NCBI GenBank assembly: GCA_031266775.1
Contig: JAISAQ010000023.1
Span: 1-52,956, forward strand
Direction of reading: 5' to 3'
Source of the DNA: Treponema sp.
GTDB taxonomy: Bacteria; Spirochaetota; Spirochaetia; Treponematales; Breznakiellaceae
Length of the DNA stretch: 52,956 nt
The notes under the pieces were generated by a model. That model was not told where the DNA came from and ran no database searches. It saw nothing but the letters and a program-made list of their open reading frames with translations. Positions 7,522 to 15,983 of this stretch are shown piece after piece (within the stretch, counting starts at the first letter, position 1; every line of letters starts with the position of its first letter). The position numbers were made by a program, and so were the translations under genes.

Positions 7522-7920
7522 TTAAACCCAGTTTTCCGTAATAAGCCCGTTTATGTTTTCAAAGTGTTTTGTATTGTTAGTGATAAGAACTAAATTATGT
7601 TTAAGGCAAAAAGCGGCAATTAAAATATCGTTATCGCCTATTGTAATGCCCTTCTTTTGTAATGTAATATAAATAGAAACTGCTATATCTAATATATCTT
7701 TATTTATGATACCTACCCCATTAGAACAAAGTTTGTTAAATAATTTTAATTTAGTGGTAGCGTTTAAATATATTAATCCTCTAATACTTTCATAATATAC
7801 CATCGGCGGAATAATTAGTTTGTTGCCTTTTTGACGCTCGTTGTCAATTTTATCCATTATTTTGGTATTTTTTTTGAGATAATATGTAATGATGTTTGAA
7901 TCAAGTGCATAATATTTCAT
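7522..7920 (-). CDS. PIN-domain toxin, VapC-like
   Basis: 132 aa. VapC-type PIN domain ribonuclease: first acidic residue in YYALDSNII (about D7), Glu in MVYYESIRG (about E44), and the third acidic cluster in GDNDILIAAF (about 97-100), followed by LVLITNNTKHF. These are the usual Mg2+ ligands of PIN nucleases, which typically cut tRNA or rRNA. The start overlaps the stop of the upstream antitoxin gene by 4 nt. Base composition is AT-rich like the neighbouring element, so the pair may have come with it. Confidence 0.85.
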   Translation of the reverse strand: MKYYALDSNIITYYLKKNTKIMDKIDNERQKGNKLIIPPMVYYESIRGLIYLNATTKLKLFNKLCSNGVGIINKDILDIAVSIYITLQKKGITIGDNDILIAAFCLKHNLVLITNNTKHFENINGLITENWV

Positions 7921-8165
7921 AAACCTAATTCCTCTGGCGTTCTAAAATTGGTCATTTTAAACCTTTCCGCAAAATCATCCGGGATTTCTTCACCTTCAAC
8001 CGCTTCCAATCCTTTTCTAAATTCATCCCAAGCCTTATTGGAGATGACAGGTAAAGCGTCTTCCGCATTTTCTATTCTAATAACTGCCTTGGTTTTTTCA
8101 GGGAGTGATATTGGAGCATCGGGGACAAACTTTCCTTTTTCAAAAAATCCGGTTATTACCAGCAT
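7917..8165 (-). CDS. Antitoxin partner of the PIN toxin
   Basis: 82 aa from the ATG at 8165 (MLVITGFFEKGKF). This start has AAGAGG 6 nt upstream; a longer frame to 8186 lacks one. The N-terminal strand pattern (GKFVPDAPISLPEKTKAVIRIE) is typical of short VapB-like/DUF2281-type antitoxins. The acidic C-terminal part (EGEEIPDDFAERF) would wrap the toxin. It is translationally coupled to vapC and probably autoregulates from the promoter at 8185-8213. Confidence 0.75.
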   Translation of the reverse strand: MLVITGFFEKGKFVPDAPISLPEKTKAVIRIENAEDALPVISNKAWDEFRKGLEAVEGEEIPDDFAERFKMTNFRTPEELGL

Positions 8166-8184
8166 AAAGAACCTCTTAAAATAC

Positions 8185-8213
8185 AATATATTTTAAACAT
8201 TCATTTTGTTCAA
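8185..8213 (-). promoter_or_regulatory. Promoter of the toxin-antitoxin pair
   Basis: On the - strand: -35 TTGAAC (8208-8213), a 17-bp spacer, -10 TATATT (8185-8190). Transcription would start about 8178, 13 nt before the antitoxin ATG. Confidence 0.6.
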
Positions 8214-8543
8214 TGTCCTGTTGCCGTTCGCCGCCTTGCTGGCATCAATGCTTTAAGGGCGTTTTATAAAACCGCCCTTTAACGCTCCCCGGAAGCGAAA
8301 ATCAAAATTTATGCCTATCTCCCTACGGGATTTTAAAAAATCAGGGGTTTAAGGGCAAGAAGACACCATAAGCAGCGTATTCATAAAATGAACTACGCTA
8401 TAGGTAGTGTCATTTTGCCACTTTTGCCAACGGAACGCAAACAGGGGCTTATTTTGAAAAACAGGGTATATCCCCCCTTCCCAAAATGACCCAGAACGCG
8501 TGAGGATTCACGCTGTGAGATTCCAAACCAAAAAGGGCACAAT

Positions 8544-8563
8544 CCCCCCCCCCCCCCCCCCCC
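8544..8563. repeat. Poly-C tract, 20 bp
   Basis: An uninterrupted run of 20 C residues. Tracts this long are very prone to slippage and are a hallmark of phase-variable loci, but no long ORF crosses this one. It lies about 70 bp upstream of the promoter at 8632-8660. The exact length may also be affected by assembly error. Confidence 0.9.
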
Positions 8564-8580
8564 GCAACCAAAAATGAACG

Positions 8581-8612
8581 CTTTACGGGGTCTTTACGGG
8601 GTCTTTACGGGG
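8581..8612. repeat. Short tandem repeat, 11-bp unit
   Basis: The unit TCTTTACGGGG occurs nearly three times in tandem, the first copy beginning GCTTTACGGGG. Just upstream of the promoter at 8632. Confidence 0.8.
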
Positions 8613-8631
8613 CAACAAAAGAAAATTCCCC

Positions 8632-8660
8632 TTGACATTCCCCTTCCCCTGTGAAATAAT
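8632..8660 (+). promoter_or_regulatory. Strong sigma-70-type promoter
   Basis: -35 TTGACA (8632-8637), 17-bp spacer, -10 AATAAT (8655-8660). The transcript would start near 8667. No ORF with a credible start follows, but a tRNA-like T-arm and acceptor 3' strand end at 8845, so it may drive a non-coding RNA. Confidence 0.65.
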
Positions 8661-8666
8661 CAAGGT

Positions 8667-8846
8667 GTCGCCCGTATGGGCGGCAAAAGGTTTTTTGGAG
8701 GCAAGGGGGAAACAGGGACTGAAAAGGCGAATGTCCTTTTTATGACCTTTTTGGTTTTTAGGGTTTGCGGTTCCGTAAGTCACGGCCTGTAAAGAATTAC
8801 GAGCACAAAAAGAAGCGGTCATTGGTTCAAGTCCAATTGCCGCTAA
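8667..8846 (+). ncRNA. Putative RNA with a tRNA-like 3' end
   Basis: The last 25 nt look like a tRNA 3' half: T-stem ATTGG (8821-8825), loop TTCAAGT, CCAAT (8833-8837), then at once a 7-nt strand TGCCGCT (8838-8844) and A. A complementary GGCGGCA is present at 8679-8685, near the predicted transcript start, so a closing acceptor-like stem is possible. No normal D-arm or anticodon arm fits the roughly 80 nt before the T-arm. It could be a small RNA with a tRNA-like end, a decayed tRNA, or a tRNA 3' end used as a repeat insertion target. It is too short for tmRNA. Confidence 0.35.
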
Positions 8847-8904
8847 AAAGCAGTTGTAATTTTTGAGGTTTTTTGCAATTGGACTTGAAGGGTTTTGTCC
8901 GCCG
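8828..8904 (+). repeat. 77-bp direct repeat, copy 1 (tRNA 3'-end-like)
   Basis: 77 bp identical to 8994-9070. It starts inside the T-loop, includes the acceptor strand and contains a dyad: AAGTCCAATTGC (8829-8840) and its complement GCAATTGGACTT 30 bp later (8875-8886). Copy 2 lies 166 bp downstream. The interval carries repeat core A. Confidence 0.95.
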
Positions 8905-8993
8905 ACCGGAGGGAGGAAGAGGGGCCATGGATGGCCCCGGCAGGACAAAACCCCGGGCCGGAAGGCACCGGCAGGAAGCCGGGGCCTGGAGGC
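8888..8993 (+). repeat. Structured repeat core A between duplicated tRNA-like ends
   Basis: Outer stem GGGTTTTGTCC (8890-8900) pairs with GGACAAAACCC (8943-8953). Between them are the conserved GCCGACC and AGGGAGGAA and an inner stem GGGGCCAT...ATGGCCCC (8921-8938). A GC-rich hairpin region follows (8954-8993). Core B (10194-10300, - strand) has the same order and conserved unpaired bases but different, still complementary, stem sequences. Confidence 0.75.
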
Positions 8994-9070
8994 CAAGTCC
9001 AATTGCCGCTAAAAAGCAGTTGTAATTTTTGAGGTTTTTTGCAATTGGACTTGAAGGGTTTTGTCCGCCG
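8994..9070 (+). repeat. 77-bp direct repeat, copy 2
   Basis: Identical to 8828-8904 over 77 bp, but lacking the 5' side of the T-arm, so it cannot be part of a functional tRNA. It is followed by a degenerate GC-rich hairpin stretch (AGGCCGTAGGCCG near 9088) and a CGAACC-GAA-GGTTCG hairpin at 9133-9147. Confidence 0.95.
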
Positions 9071-9168
9071 GCTGAAGGCAGTTTTGCAGGCCGTAGGCCG
9101 AAAAACCGCAAGAGTCTCGTCAAAACTAACAACGAACCGAAGGTTCGCGTTTTGCAAAAGCTCAATAG

Positions 9169-9197
9169 TTGACAGTTTTTCCTCCAGCGGCTAGACT
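9169..9197 (+). promoter_or_regulatory. Promoter of the flavodoxin-like/apt operon
   Basis: -35 TTGACA (9169-9174), exactly 17 bp, -10 TAGACT (9192-9197). The expected start of transcription is about 9204, only 2 nt before the GTG at 9206, and no ribosome binding site is present. The mRNA is probably leaderless or nearly so. Confidence 0.7.
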
Positions 9198-9205
9198 AAA
9201 ATATT

Positions 9206-9589
9206 GTGGAAACCAAGAAAACTGTGGTTATCGTAACCGATGAAGCCGGTTCAAGCCGGAACATAGCGGAACAGATTGCCGCCGTGCTGGAAGACAGTTG
9301 CCGGGTAATTTCACTTACCGCTCCCAATTTCAAGGGCAACGATATGCTTCCCGCAGACGTGATTTTCCTGGGTTGTGTCAGTCCCAATCCCCCCGCCTTT
9401 GCCTATCTTGAAGAGATGTTCCGGCATATTAACCTTGCGGGCAGGTCCTGCGGTGTTTTTTCGGATTCGGGGAAAACCGTACAGTACCTTAAAAACATGG
9501 TTCATGATTCGGAACTGAACCTTGCCAAGCCTTTTACAGGATCGGGCGGTCCGGAACTGCACAAATGGATAAAGGGGATAGTATCGTGA
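9206..9589 (+). CDS. Flavodoxin-like domain protein
   Basis: 127 aa from a GTG start. The pattern fits a flavodoxin fold: first strand KKTVVIVTDEAGSS with a phosphate-binding-like loop (TDEAGSSRNIA, residues 10-20), second region DVIFLGCVSPNPPAFAYLEEMF, third strand GRSCGVFSDSGKTVQYLKNM. It likely binds FMN or is a flavodoxin-fold regulator. The usual aromatic FMN-stacking residues are not obvious, so cofactor binding is uncertain. It sits upstream of apt with overlapping stop and start, so the two are co-transcribed. The GTG lies about 2 nt from the predicted transcript start. Confidence 0.65.
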   Translation: METKKTVVIVTDEAGSSRNIAEQIAAVLEDSCRVISLTAPNFKGNDMLPADVIFLGCVSPNPPAFAYLEEMFRHINLAGRSCGVFSDSGKTVQYLKNMVHDSELNLAKPFTGSGGPELHKWIKGIVS

Positions 9590-10119
9590 AGGGCCGTTTA
9601 AATCTTGACGACTATGTAAGAAAGGTCCCCGATTTTCCCAAACAGGGCGTGCTTTTTTACGACATTACCGGCATTCTGGCCGCGCCTGAGGCTTTTTGTT
9701 TCTGTGTTGATTCCATGGAAGAAATCTACCGCGGCCGGAATATAGACGCCGTGGCGGCCATAGAAGCCCGTGGTTTTCTTTTCGCCGCGCCCTTTGCCAT
9801 TCGTATGGGTATTCCCCTTGTCCTGATCCGCAAAAAGGGAAAATTGCCCGGCAAAACGGTTTCAAAAAAATATCAGCTTGAATACGCCGACGCCGAAATA
9901 GAAATACACCCCCACGATGTACCCGCAGGCAAACGGATTCTGCTGCTGGATGACCTTATTGCCACGGGGGGCACCCTTGGCGCCGCGCGGGAACTTATTA
10001 CAGGCTGCGGCGCCTCCGTTCCCGAGATCTTCGGCGTCGTCGGGCTTTCCTTCCTTAACTACGAAAAAGCCCTTGCCCCTGTTCCGGTTCGTACTCTGAT
10101 ACAATACCACGGGGAATGA
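9586..10119 (+). CDS. apt: Adenine phosphoribosyltransferase
   Basis: About 177 aa. Converts adenine and PRPP to AMP in purine salvage. The N-terminal DYVRKVPDFPKQGVLFYDIT is characteristic of Apt. The PRPP-binding motif is ILLLDDLIATGGTL (about 125-138), and EARGFLFAAPFA is the second conserved segment. I choose the GTG at 9586, which overlaps the previous stop (GTGA) and has AAAGGGGA upstream. An in-frame ATG at 9565 would add seven residues. Salvage of purines is expected in host-associated treponemes. Confidence 0.92.
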   Translation: MKGRLNLDDYVRKVPDFPKQGVLFYDITGILAAPEAFCFCVDSMEEIYRGRNIDAVAAIEARGFLFAAPFAIRMGIPLVLIRKKGKLPGKTVSKKYQLEYADAEIEIHPHDVPAGKRILLLDDLIATGGTLGAARELITGCGASVPEIFGVVGLSFLNYEKALAPVPVRTLIQYHGE

Positions 10120-10140
10120 AAGCGCGCGGGCCCGGAACCG

Positions 10141-10193
10141 CAATTCCCCGGTTGTCGCATATGTGTTGATTTTAGCCCCTAGGGGAATTGAAC
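10141..10193 (-). repeat. Duplicated 3' end of tRNA-Glu (outer copy)
   Basis: 53 bp nearly identical to 10301-10353: it contains the 3' part of the T-arm, the acceptor strand and A73 of tRNA-Glu plus about 30 bp of 3' flank. It lacks the rest of the tRNA. The copies are 160 bp apart, like the 166-bp spacing of the 77-bp repeats at 8828 and 8994, and flank core B. Confidence 0.9.
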
Positions 10194-10300
10194 CTTCCAG
10201 CCCTCAACATCGTGTTTCGGGCTGGAAGGCCGTCCTTTGGCCCTGACGGCGCCATCCTTGGCGCCTTTTCCTCCCTATGGTCGGCGGGCCAAAGGTGGTT
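10194..10300 (-). repeat. Structured repeat core B beside tRNA-Glu
   Basis: On the - strand: outer stem CCTTTGGCCC / GGGCCAAAGG, conserved GCCGACC and AGGGAGGAA, inner stem GGCGCCA / TGGCGCC around GGA, then a perfect hairpin CCTTCCAGCCC / GGGCTGGAAGG. Same layout as core A (8888-8993) with compensatory changes in both stems, evidence for a conserved folded RNA or single-stranded DNA. Confidence 0.75.
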
Positions 10301-10353
10301 CAATTCCCCCGTTGCCGCATAGATGTTAATTTTAGCCCCTAGGGGAATTGAAC
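10301..10353 (-). repeat. 3' end and flank of tRNA-Glu (inner copy), with inverted T-arm
   Basis: Covers the 3' part of the intact tRNA-Glu and its 3' flank. About 25 bp beyond the acceptor lies an inverted copy of the T-arm sequence (GGTTCAATTCCCC at 10297-10309 on the + strand), so the tRNA 3' end can pair with downstream sequence. The same feature occurs in the 8828 repeat. Confidence 0.85.
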
Positions 10354-10404
10354 CCCTCTTTTAAGATTGAGAATCTCATGTCCTAACCAATAGACGAAGG
10401 GGCC
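10333..10404 (-). tRNA. tRNA-Glu (anticodon CTC)
   Basis: Complete cloverleaf on the - strand: acceptor GGCCCCT/AGGGGCT (one G-U pair), D-arm with GG in the loop, anticodon stem TGAGA/TCTTA with loop TTCTCAA (anticodon CTC), T-arm AGGGG-TTCAATT-CCCCT, discriminator A. CCA is not encoded. It lies 45 bp downstream of tRNA-Gln and is probably co-transcribed. Confidence 0.95.
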
Positions 10405-10448
10405 TTGATGCGCTTTGCGGAAAAAGCCCTGGGCATTCGCCCCGGTTT

Positions 10449-10519
10449 TTCCCCAGGGAGGATTTGAACCCCCACAAGCAGATCCAGAGTCTGCCGTGCT
10501 ACCATTACACAACCGGGGA
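10449..10519 (-). tRNA. tRNA-Gln (anticodon CTG)
   Basis: Complete cloverleaf on the - strand: acceptor TCCCCGG/CTGGGGA, D-loop TAATGGTA, anticodon stem GCAGA/TCTGC with loop CTCTGGA (anticodon CTG), T-stem GGGGG/CCTCC with loop TTCAAAT, discriminator A, no encoded CCA. Confidence 0.95.
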
Positions 10520-10530
10520 ATACAGAACGC

Positions 10531-10559
10531 AGACTAGCATTTTTTTCAAAAATTGTCAA
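10531..10559 (-). promoter_or_regulatory. Promoter of the tRNA-Gln/tRNA-Glu operon
   Basis: On the - strand: -35 TTGACA (10554-10559), 17-bp spacer, -10 TAGTCT (10531-10536), ending 11 bp before the tRNA-Gln 5' end. It abuts the start of the + strand DUF5312 gene. Confidence 0.8.
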
Positions 10560-10570
10560 TTATGATCTTC

Positions 10571-12307
10571 ATGGCGGATAGTCCGGCGGTTTTTCCCGGC
10601 GAAGACAAGGTTCTTAACCATCTGGTATCTGAGTTGGCGGTGGAGGAACGGATTAACCTCCTTGACAAGCTCAAAAGCCAGTCGAATCTATCCGCGGATC
10701 TTCTGTACGAAGAGGAGGAAAAGACCGGTGAGGAAGAAGCCGCCGGTTCTGAAGAGTCGTACGCCCATCTGCCCTGGTATTACCGGGTTTTTTACTTTAT
10801 TGTGGGTATTTTCAGGGGGAAATCCCCGGCAAAGATATTCGAGGACAGCCGGATCGGCAGGCTGGGCCGGGACATTAACGCCCGTTTTCCGGGGCTCTAT
10901 GATTATCAGCGTAATGTTCTGCTTCCCGAATTTTATCAGCGGATGACGGATCTCAAGGAAGCGGCCCGGTTCTTTTACAATGTGCTTGATGTCAGCGTGA
11001 ACAGGGACAGGGGAGGGTTTTATGCGTTTCTGGGCTCGCTTGAAATGGGAGAAATACACCGTCTCCTTGAAGCCGGTACGGATCCCGGCGCGATAGCCGG
11101 GCCGAATCCTTCCGCGGGCGAAGGGGAACTCAGGCAGGCGGCCTTCCGGGCCATGGAAAACGCCTTTGCCGGGATTTCCGTAGAACAGCGGAACACTATG
11201 TATAAAAGCGCCCGTTCCCTTTTCTGCCTCAAGGAGCTTTCGTCTTTTCTTTTTGACCGGGTACTCATGGCCTTTGGCTTCGAGAACTCCGCTTCGGGAC
11301 AGGTGTGTTCCGTCAACATTGTGCGGGAAATGCTGGAATCACTCAACAATATCCTCTGTTCCCTCAGGGAACCGCCGCCGCTTCCGCTTCTGGAATCGCT
11401 TTTTATTTTTGCTACGCAGGAAAAAGCGGGGGAACATGACTTTGAGTTAAACCGGGAGATGAGAAATCTGCTTACCCGTTCCGAAAACGCGCTTGCCACC
11501 ATACGGGAATTTAACCGGCAGACGCCCTTTACCCTGATTCTCCGCTGCGCAAACAGGAATCTGTCCTTTCAGCCGAAACAGATAAGCGGCGGCGAAGACT
11601 GGTTCACCGTGTACCGCGAATACTGGAAGCGCCGCATTGAGGGCCGTTTCACCGAATATATGCGCCTGAAGCGGCACCGTGATCTTGTCGATTCCTTCCG
11701 TCATTTTCTTAAAGGCACCAACCTCAAGCTTCTTGAGAATGTGGTTTCCGAATCCAACCCCGACGGCATTCCCATTCCCGGCGCTCTTTCCCTTTCCTTC
11801 CTGCTGAGTTTTTATTCCGCGGTGTTTATGGCCGACATCAACAGGGTACTCCGTCCCATTTTAATAGACGGCGAATTTTACAAACGGGAAAACCGTACCG
11901 AGTTTACCGAAAGCTACAACGATCTTATCAAGCTGGAAGACGACATACGAAAGTTTGAAGGGGATATTTCTCCCGCAGGCGATCTGGGAAAACGTTACAA
12001 TCTTGCCCGGCAGGACATGTCTTCCCTTCCGGTAAAAAGGCGGAAGGTGCAGCTTGTAACAGAGGACGCCTCCAGATCGGCGTCCGCCATTACCGGAAGG
12101 GCCAGAAGCGCCTGTGCAATGATGATCAACATTATTAACGGAATTCTGAAAAAGGACCCGGACGGAAAATACGACACGCTGGCGAATCTTTCCCAGCTTG
12201 CCGGCAAGGGCAGCGCCTTTGTTACCGGGCTGAATAACGCCGCGGAACAGTTCCACAAGACGCTGCGGCTTCTTGACGACATAGACGTTATGGAAGGCAT
12301 AAGGTAA
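10571..12307 (+). CDS. DUF5312-family spirochaete protein
   Basis: 578 aa from the ATG at 10571 (MADSPAVFPGED). An ATG at 10562 or a TTG at 10553 are alternatives, none with a clear ribosome binding site. I recognise the pattern as a conserved spirochaete family (DUF5312) of unknown function. Features: an acidic segment (EEEEKTGEEEAAGSEE, about 45-60), then a hydrophobic stretch (WYYRVFYFIVGIF) that could contact the membrane, and a long helical body. Directly followed by argS (2-nt gap), so it belongs to the argS operon. Cytoplasmic or peripheral membrane location is inferred. Confidence 0.7.
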   Translation: MADSPAVFPGEDKVLNHLVSELAVEERINLLDKLKSQSNLSADLLYEEEEKTGEEEAAGSEESYAHLPWYYRVFYFIVGIFRGKSPAKIFEDSRIGRLGRDINARFPGLYDYQRNVLLPEFYQRMTDLKEAARFFYNVLDVSVNRDRGGFYAFLGSLEMGEIHRLLEAGTDPGAIAGPNPSAGEGELRQAAFRAMENAFAGISVEQRNTMYKSARSLFCLKELSSFLFDRVLMAFGFENSASGQVCSVNIVREMLESLNNILCSLREPPPLPLLESLFIFATQEKAGEHDFELNREMRNLLTRSENALATIREFNRQTPFTLILRCANRNLSFQPKQISGGEDWFTVYREYWKRRIEGRFTEYMRLKRHRDLVDSFRHFLKGTNLKLLENVVSESNPDGIPIPGALSLSFLLSFYSAVFMADINRVLRPILIDGEFYKRENRTEFTESYNDLIKLEDDIRKFEGDISPAGDLGKRYNLARQDMSSLPVKRRKVQLVTEDASRSASAITGRARSACAMMINIINGILKKDPDGKYDTLANLSQLAGKGSAFVTGLNNAAEQFHKTLRLLDDIDVMEGIR

Positions 12308-12309
12308 TT

Positions 12310-14145
12310 ATGAACGACGACAGCCCTTCGCGGCAAGTGACGCGGCTTCCGCCCGAAGCGGAAATTTGGAAGCGGAAAATAGCCGGAGTTCTTGCGGAAA
12401 TGATGAATGCCGCGGGGATTGACGGAACCGTTGACGCCGCCCTGGTGGTTGCCGAAATTCCCCCCGATCCGGCAATGGGGGATCTGGGCTTCCCCATGTT
12501 TGGTTACGCCAAACTGCTGCGAAAGGGGCCGCCCCAGATTGCCCAGGCGGCGGCCGCGCTTCTCCGGGCGGAAGACGGAAAAGACGCCGCGGACGGCGCG
12601 GATGTCCGTGCGCCCGGATGCGCCGCCCTGGGGCCCTATGTGAATGTGCGGCTTGACCGGGCCAGGGCGGTCCGCTCTCTGTTTGCCACAGCGGATGTTG
12701 CGGGAGGTCCGGCCTCAGGCGGCCCGCTTTCGGGCCGGAAGATCATGGTGGAATTTTCAAGCCCCAACACCAACAAGCCCCTTCATCTTGGGCACCTCAG
12801 GAACGATGTCCTTGGCGAAAGCGTTTCCCGCATTCTTGCCGCTTCGGGCGCGGAGGTAAGAAAGGTCTGCATCATCAACGACAGGGGCATCCACATCTGC
12901 AAATCCATGCTGGCCTTTCTTGAACACGGCGGGGAAAAGACCCCCGAATCGGAGCATGTTAAAAGCGATCATTTTGTCGGGGATTTTTACGTGCTTTTTA
13001 ACAGCATGGACAAGGCCGAAAAAAAACGCGAAGGGGAAATGAGCGAAGCCGAAAAAAGGGCGCGGGAACTTTTGCGCAAATGGGAATCAGGAGATCCCGC
13101 AACGACGGCCCTGTGGAAGAAGATGAACGGCTGGGCCGTAGACGGAATGAAGGAAACCTGGGAGCGGACGGGCATTTCCTTTGATCAGTTTTACTATGAA
13201 AGCCAGACGTACCTTTTGGGGAAAGAAGAAGTGCTTAAGGGCCTTGAACGCGGCATTTTCCGGAAAGAGGAAGACGGCGCGGTGACGGTGGATCTGGGCG
13301 ATGAGAAGCTCGATACGAAGGTGCTCCTCCGCAGCGACGGCACTTCCATTTACATTACCCAGGACATAGGTACGGCGATTTTCCGCCACCGCGACTGGCC
13401 TTTTGACCGGCTTGTTTTTGTGGTGGGTTCCGAACAGCAGTACCACTTCAAAGTGCTCTTTGCCGTTCTGCGGCGGCTTGGTTTTGACTGGGCGCGCAGC
13501 CTTTACCACCTTTCGTACGGCATGGTGAATCTTCCCGAAGGAAAAATGAAAAGCCGCGAGGGCGTCGTGGTTGACGCGGACGATCTTTTGGACAGCCTGC
13601 GTGACATGGCCCTTCTTGAAATACAGGAAAAAGAGAGGGAAGAGGCGGTGGGAGATCCCGCGGGAACCGCGGAAAAAATAGCCCTTGGCGCCCTGCATTA
13701 CTATCTTCTTCAGGCAAGCCCGCTTAAGGACATGCTCTTTAACCCCAAAGAATCCCTTTCCTTTAACGGGAACACCGGGCCGTATCTTCAGTACATGGGG
13801 GCGCGTATTTCATCAATGCTGAAAAAAGCCGCGGGCAGCGCAGCCGAAAAGGGGAAGGTGAAGCCGGAACTTCTTGCGGGAGACGCCGAATGGGATCTTG
13901 TCAAAACGGTAACAGGCTATGAAGGCGCGGTAAACGCCGCGGCGGCGGCCATGGACCCAAGCGTCCTTACCGCGTATCTTTACGAACTGTCCCGGTCGTT
14001 CAGCCGTTTTTACCACGACTGTCCCATACTCAACGCCCCGGACGCGGACCTTGCCGCAAGCCGCCTTGCCCTTTCCCGCGAAGTGCTTCGCGTGCTCAAG
14101 GACGCCCTGTACCTTGTGTGCATTCCCTTTCTGGATGTCATGTAG
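12310..14145 (+). CDS. argS: Arginyl-tRNA synthetase
   Basis: 611 aa class I aminoacyl-tRNA synthetase that charges tRNA-Arg. The N-terminal additional domain spans about residues 10-120. The HIGH-type motif is in NKPLHLGHLRND (about 156-166) and the KMSKS-equivalent is EGKMKSREG (about 411-419). The C-terminal DALR anticodon-binding domain begins near GPYLQYMGARISSML and ends the protein. A Glu/Lys-rich helical insert (about 235-260) follows FNSMDKAEKKREGEM. It starts 2 nt after the DUF5312 gene and converges on gpmI. Confidence 0.95.
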   Translation: MNDDSPSRQVTRLPPEAEIWKRKIAGVLAEMMNAAGIDGTVDAALVVAEIPPDPAMGDLGFPMFGYAKLLRKGPPQIAQAAAALLRAEDGKDAADGADVRAPGCAALGPYVNVRLDRARAVRSLFATADVAGGPASGGPLSGRKIMVEFSSPNTNKPLHLGHLRNDVLGESVSRILAASGAEVRKVCIINDRGIHICKSMLAFLEHGGEKTPESEHVKSDHFVGDFYVLFNSMDKAEKKREGEMSEAEKRARELLRKWESGDPATTALWKKMNGWAVDGMKETWERTGISFDQFYYESQTYLLGKEEVLKGLERGIFRKEEDGAVTVDLGDEKLDTKVLLRSDGTSIYITQDIGTAIFRHRDWPFDRLVFVVGSEQQYHFKVLFAVLRRLGFDWARSLYHLSYGMVNLPEGKMKSREGVVVDADDLLDSLRDMALLEIQEKEREEAVGDPAGTAEKIALGALHYYLLQASPLKDMLFNPKESLSFNGNTGPYLQYMGARISSMLKKAAGSAAEKGKVKPELLAGDAEWDLVKTVTGYEGAVNAAAAAMDPSVLTAYLYELSRSFSRFYHDCPILNAPDADLAASRLALSREVLRVLKDALYLVCIPFLDVM

Positions 14146-14170
14146 GGCGATTTGCCCGCCGCCGGAAGGT

Positions 14171-15853
<1,683 letters not shown>

Positions 15854-15983
15854 GGTTTCCTCCGTTTAACATCTAATACCAGTATACCGGAAAACGGGGA
15901 ATTAGGGAAGTTTTGCGGCGGGCAGGGGCGGGGAAAATTGGACAGCGGCCGGAAAATGCCTTACGATTTAACCGGGTAGAAAA

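Larger units (their letters stand above)
8187..8631. other. Gene-free stretch between the toxin-antitoxin pair and the tRNA-like region
   Basis: No supported gene. It holds a hairpin AAGGGCG/CGCCCTT around a TTTTATAAAA core (about 8253-8281), the C20 tract at 8544-8563 and a short tandem repeat at 8581-8612. Composition shifts here from AT-rich element to GC-rich chromosome, so the true edge of the accessory region is probably inside this stretch. Confidence 0.5.

Noticed and set aside
8667-8846. tmRNA (ssrA)
   Set aside because: The 3' end is tRNA-like, but the span is about half the usual length and no tag-peptide frame or G3-U70-type alanine acceptor end is evident.
8583-9165. Three overlapping - strand ORFs of 100-140 codons across the repeat region
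   Set aside because: They translate the palindromic repeats and the tRNA-like end, have no start context, and the same peptide text reappears because of the 77-bp duplication.
10141-10193. A second tRNA-Glu gene
   Set aside because: Only the acceptor strand and part of the T-arm are present. The sequence then departs into the repeat core, so it is a duplicated 3' end.
10141-10353. attL/attR pair of an integrated prophage or island
   Set aside because: The duplicated tRNA ends are only 160 bp apart with no gene or integrase between them. The same layout at 8828-9070 points to a repeat family instead.
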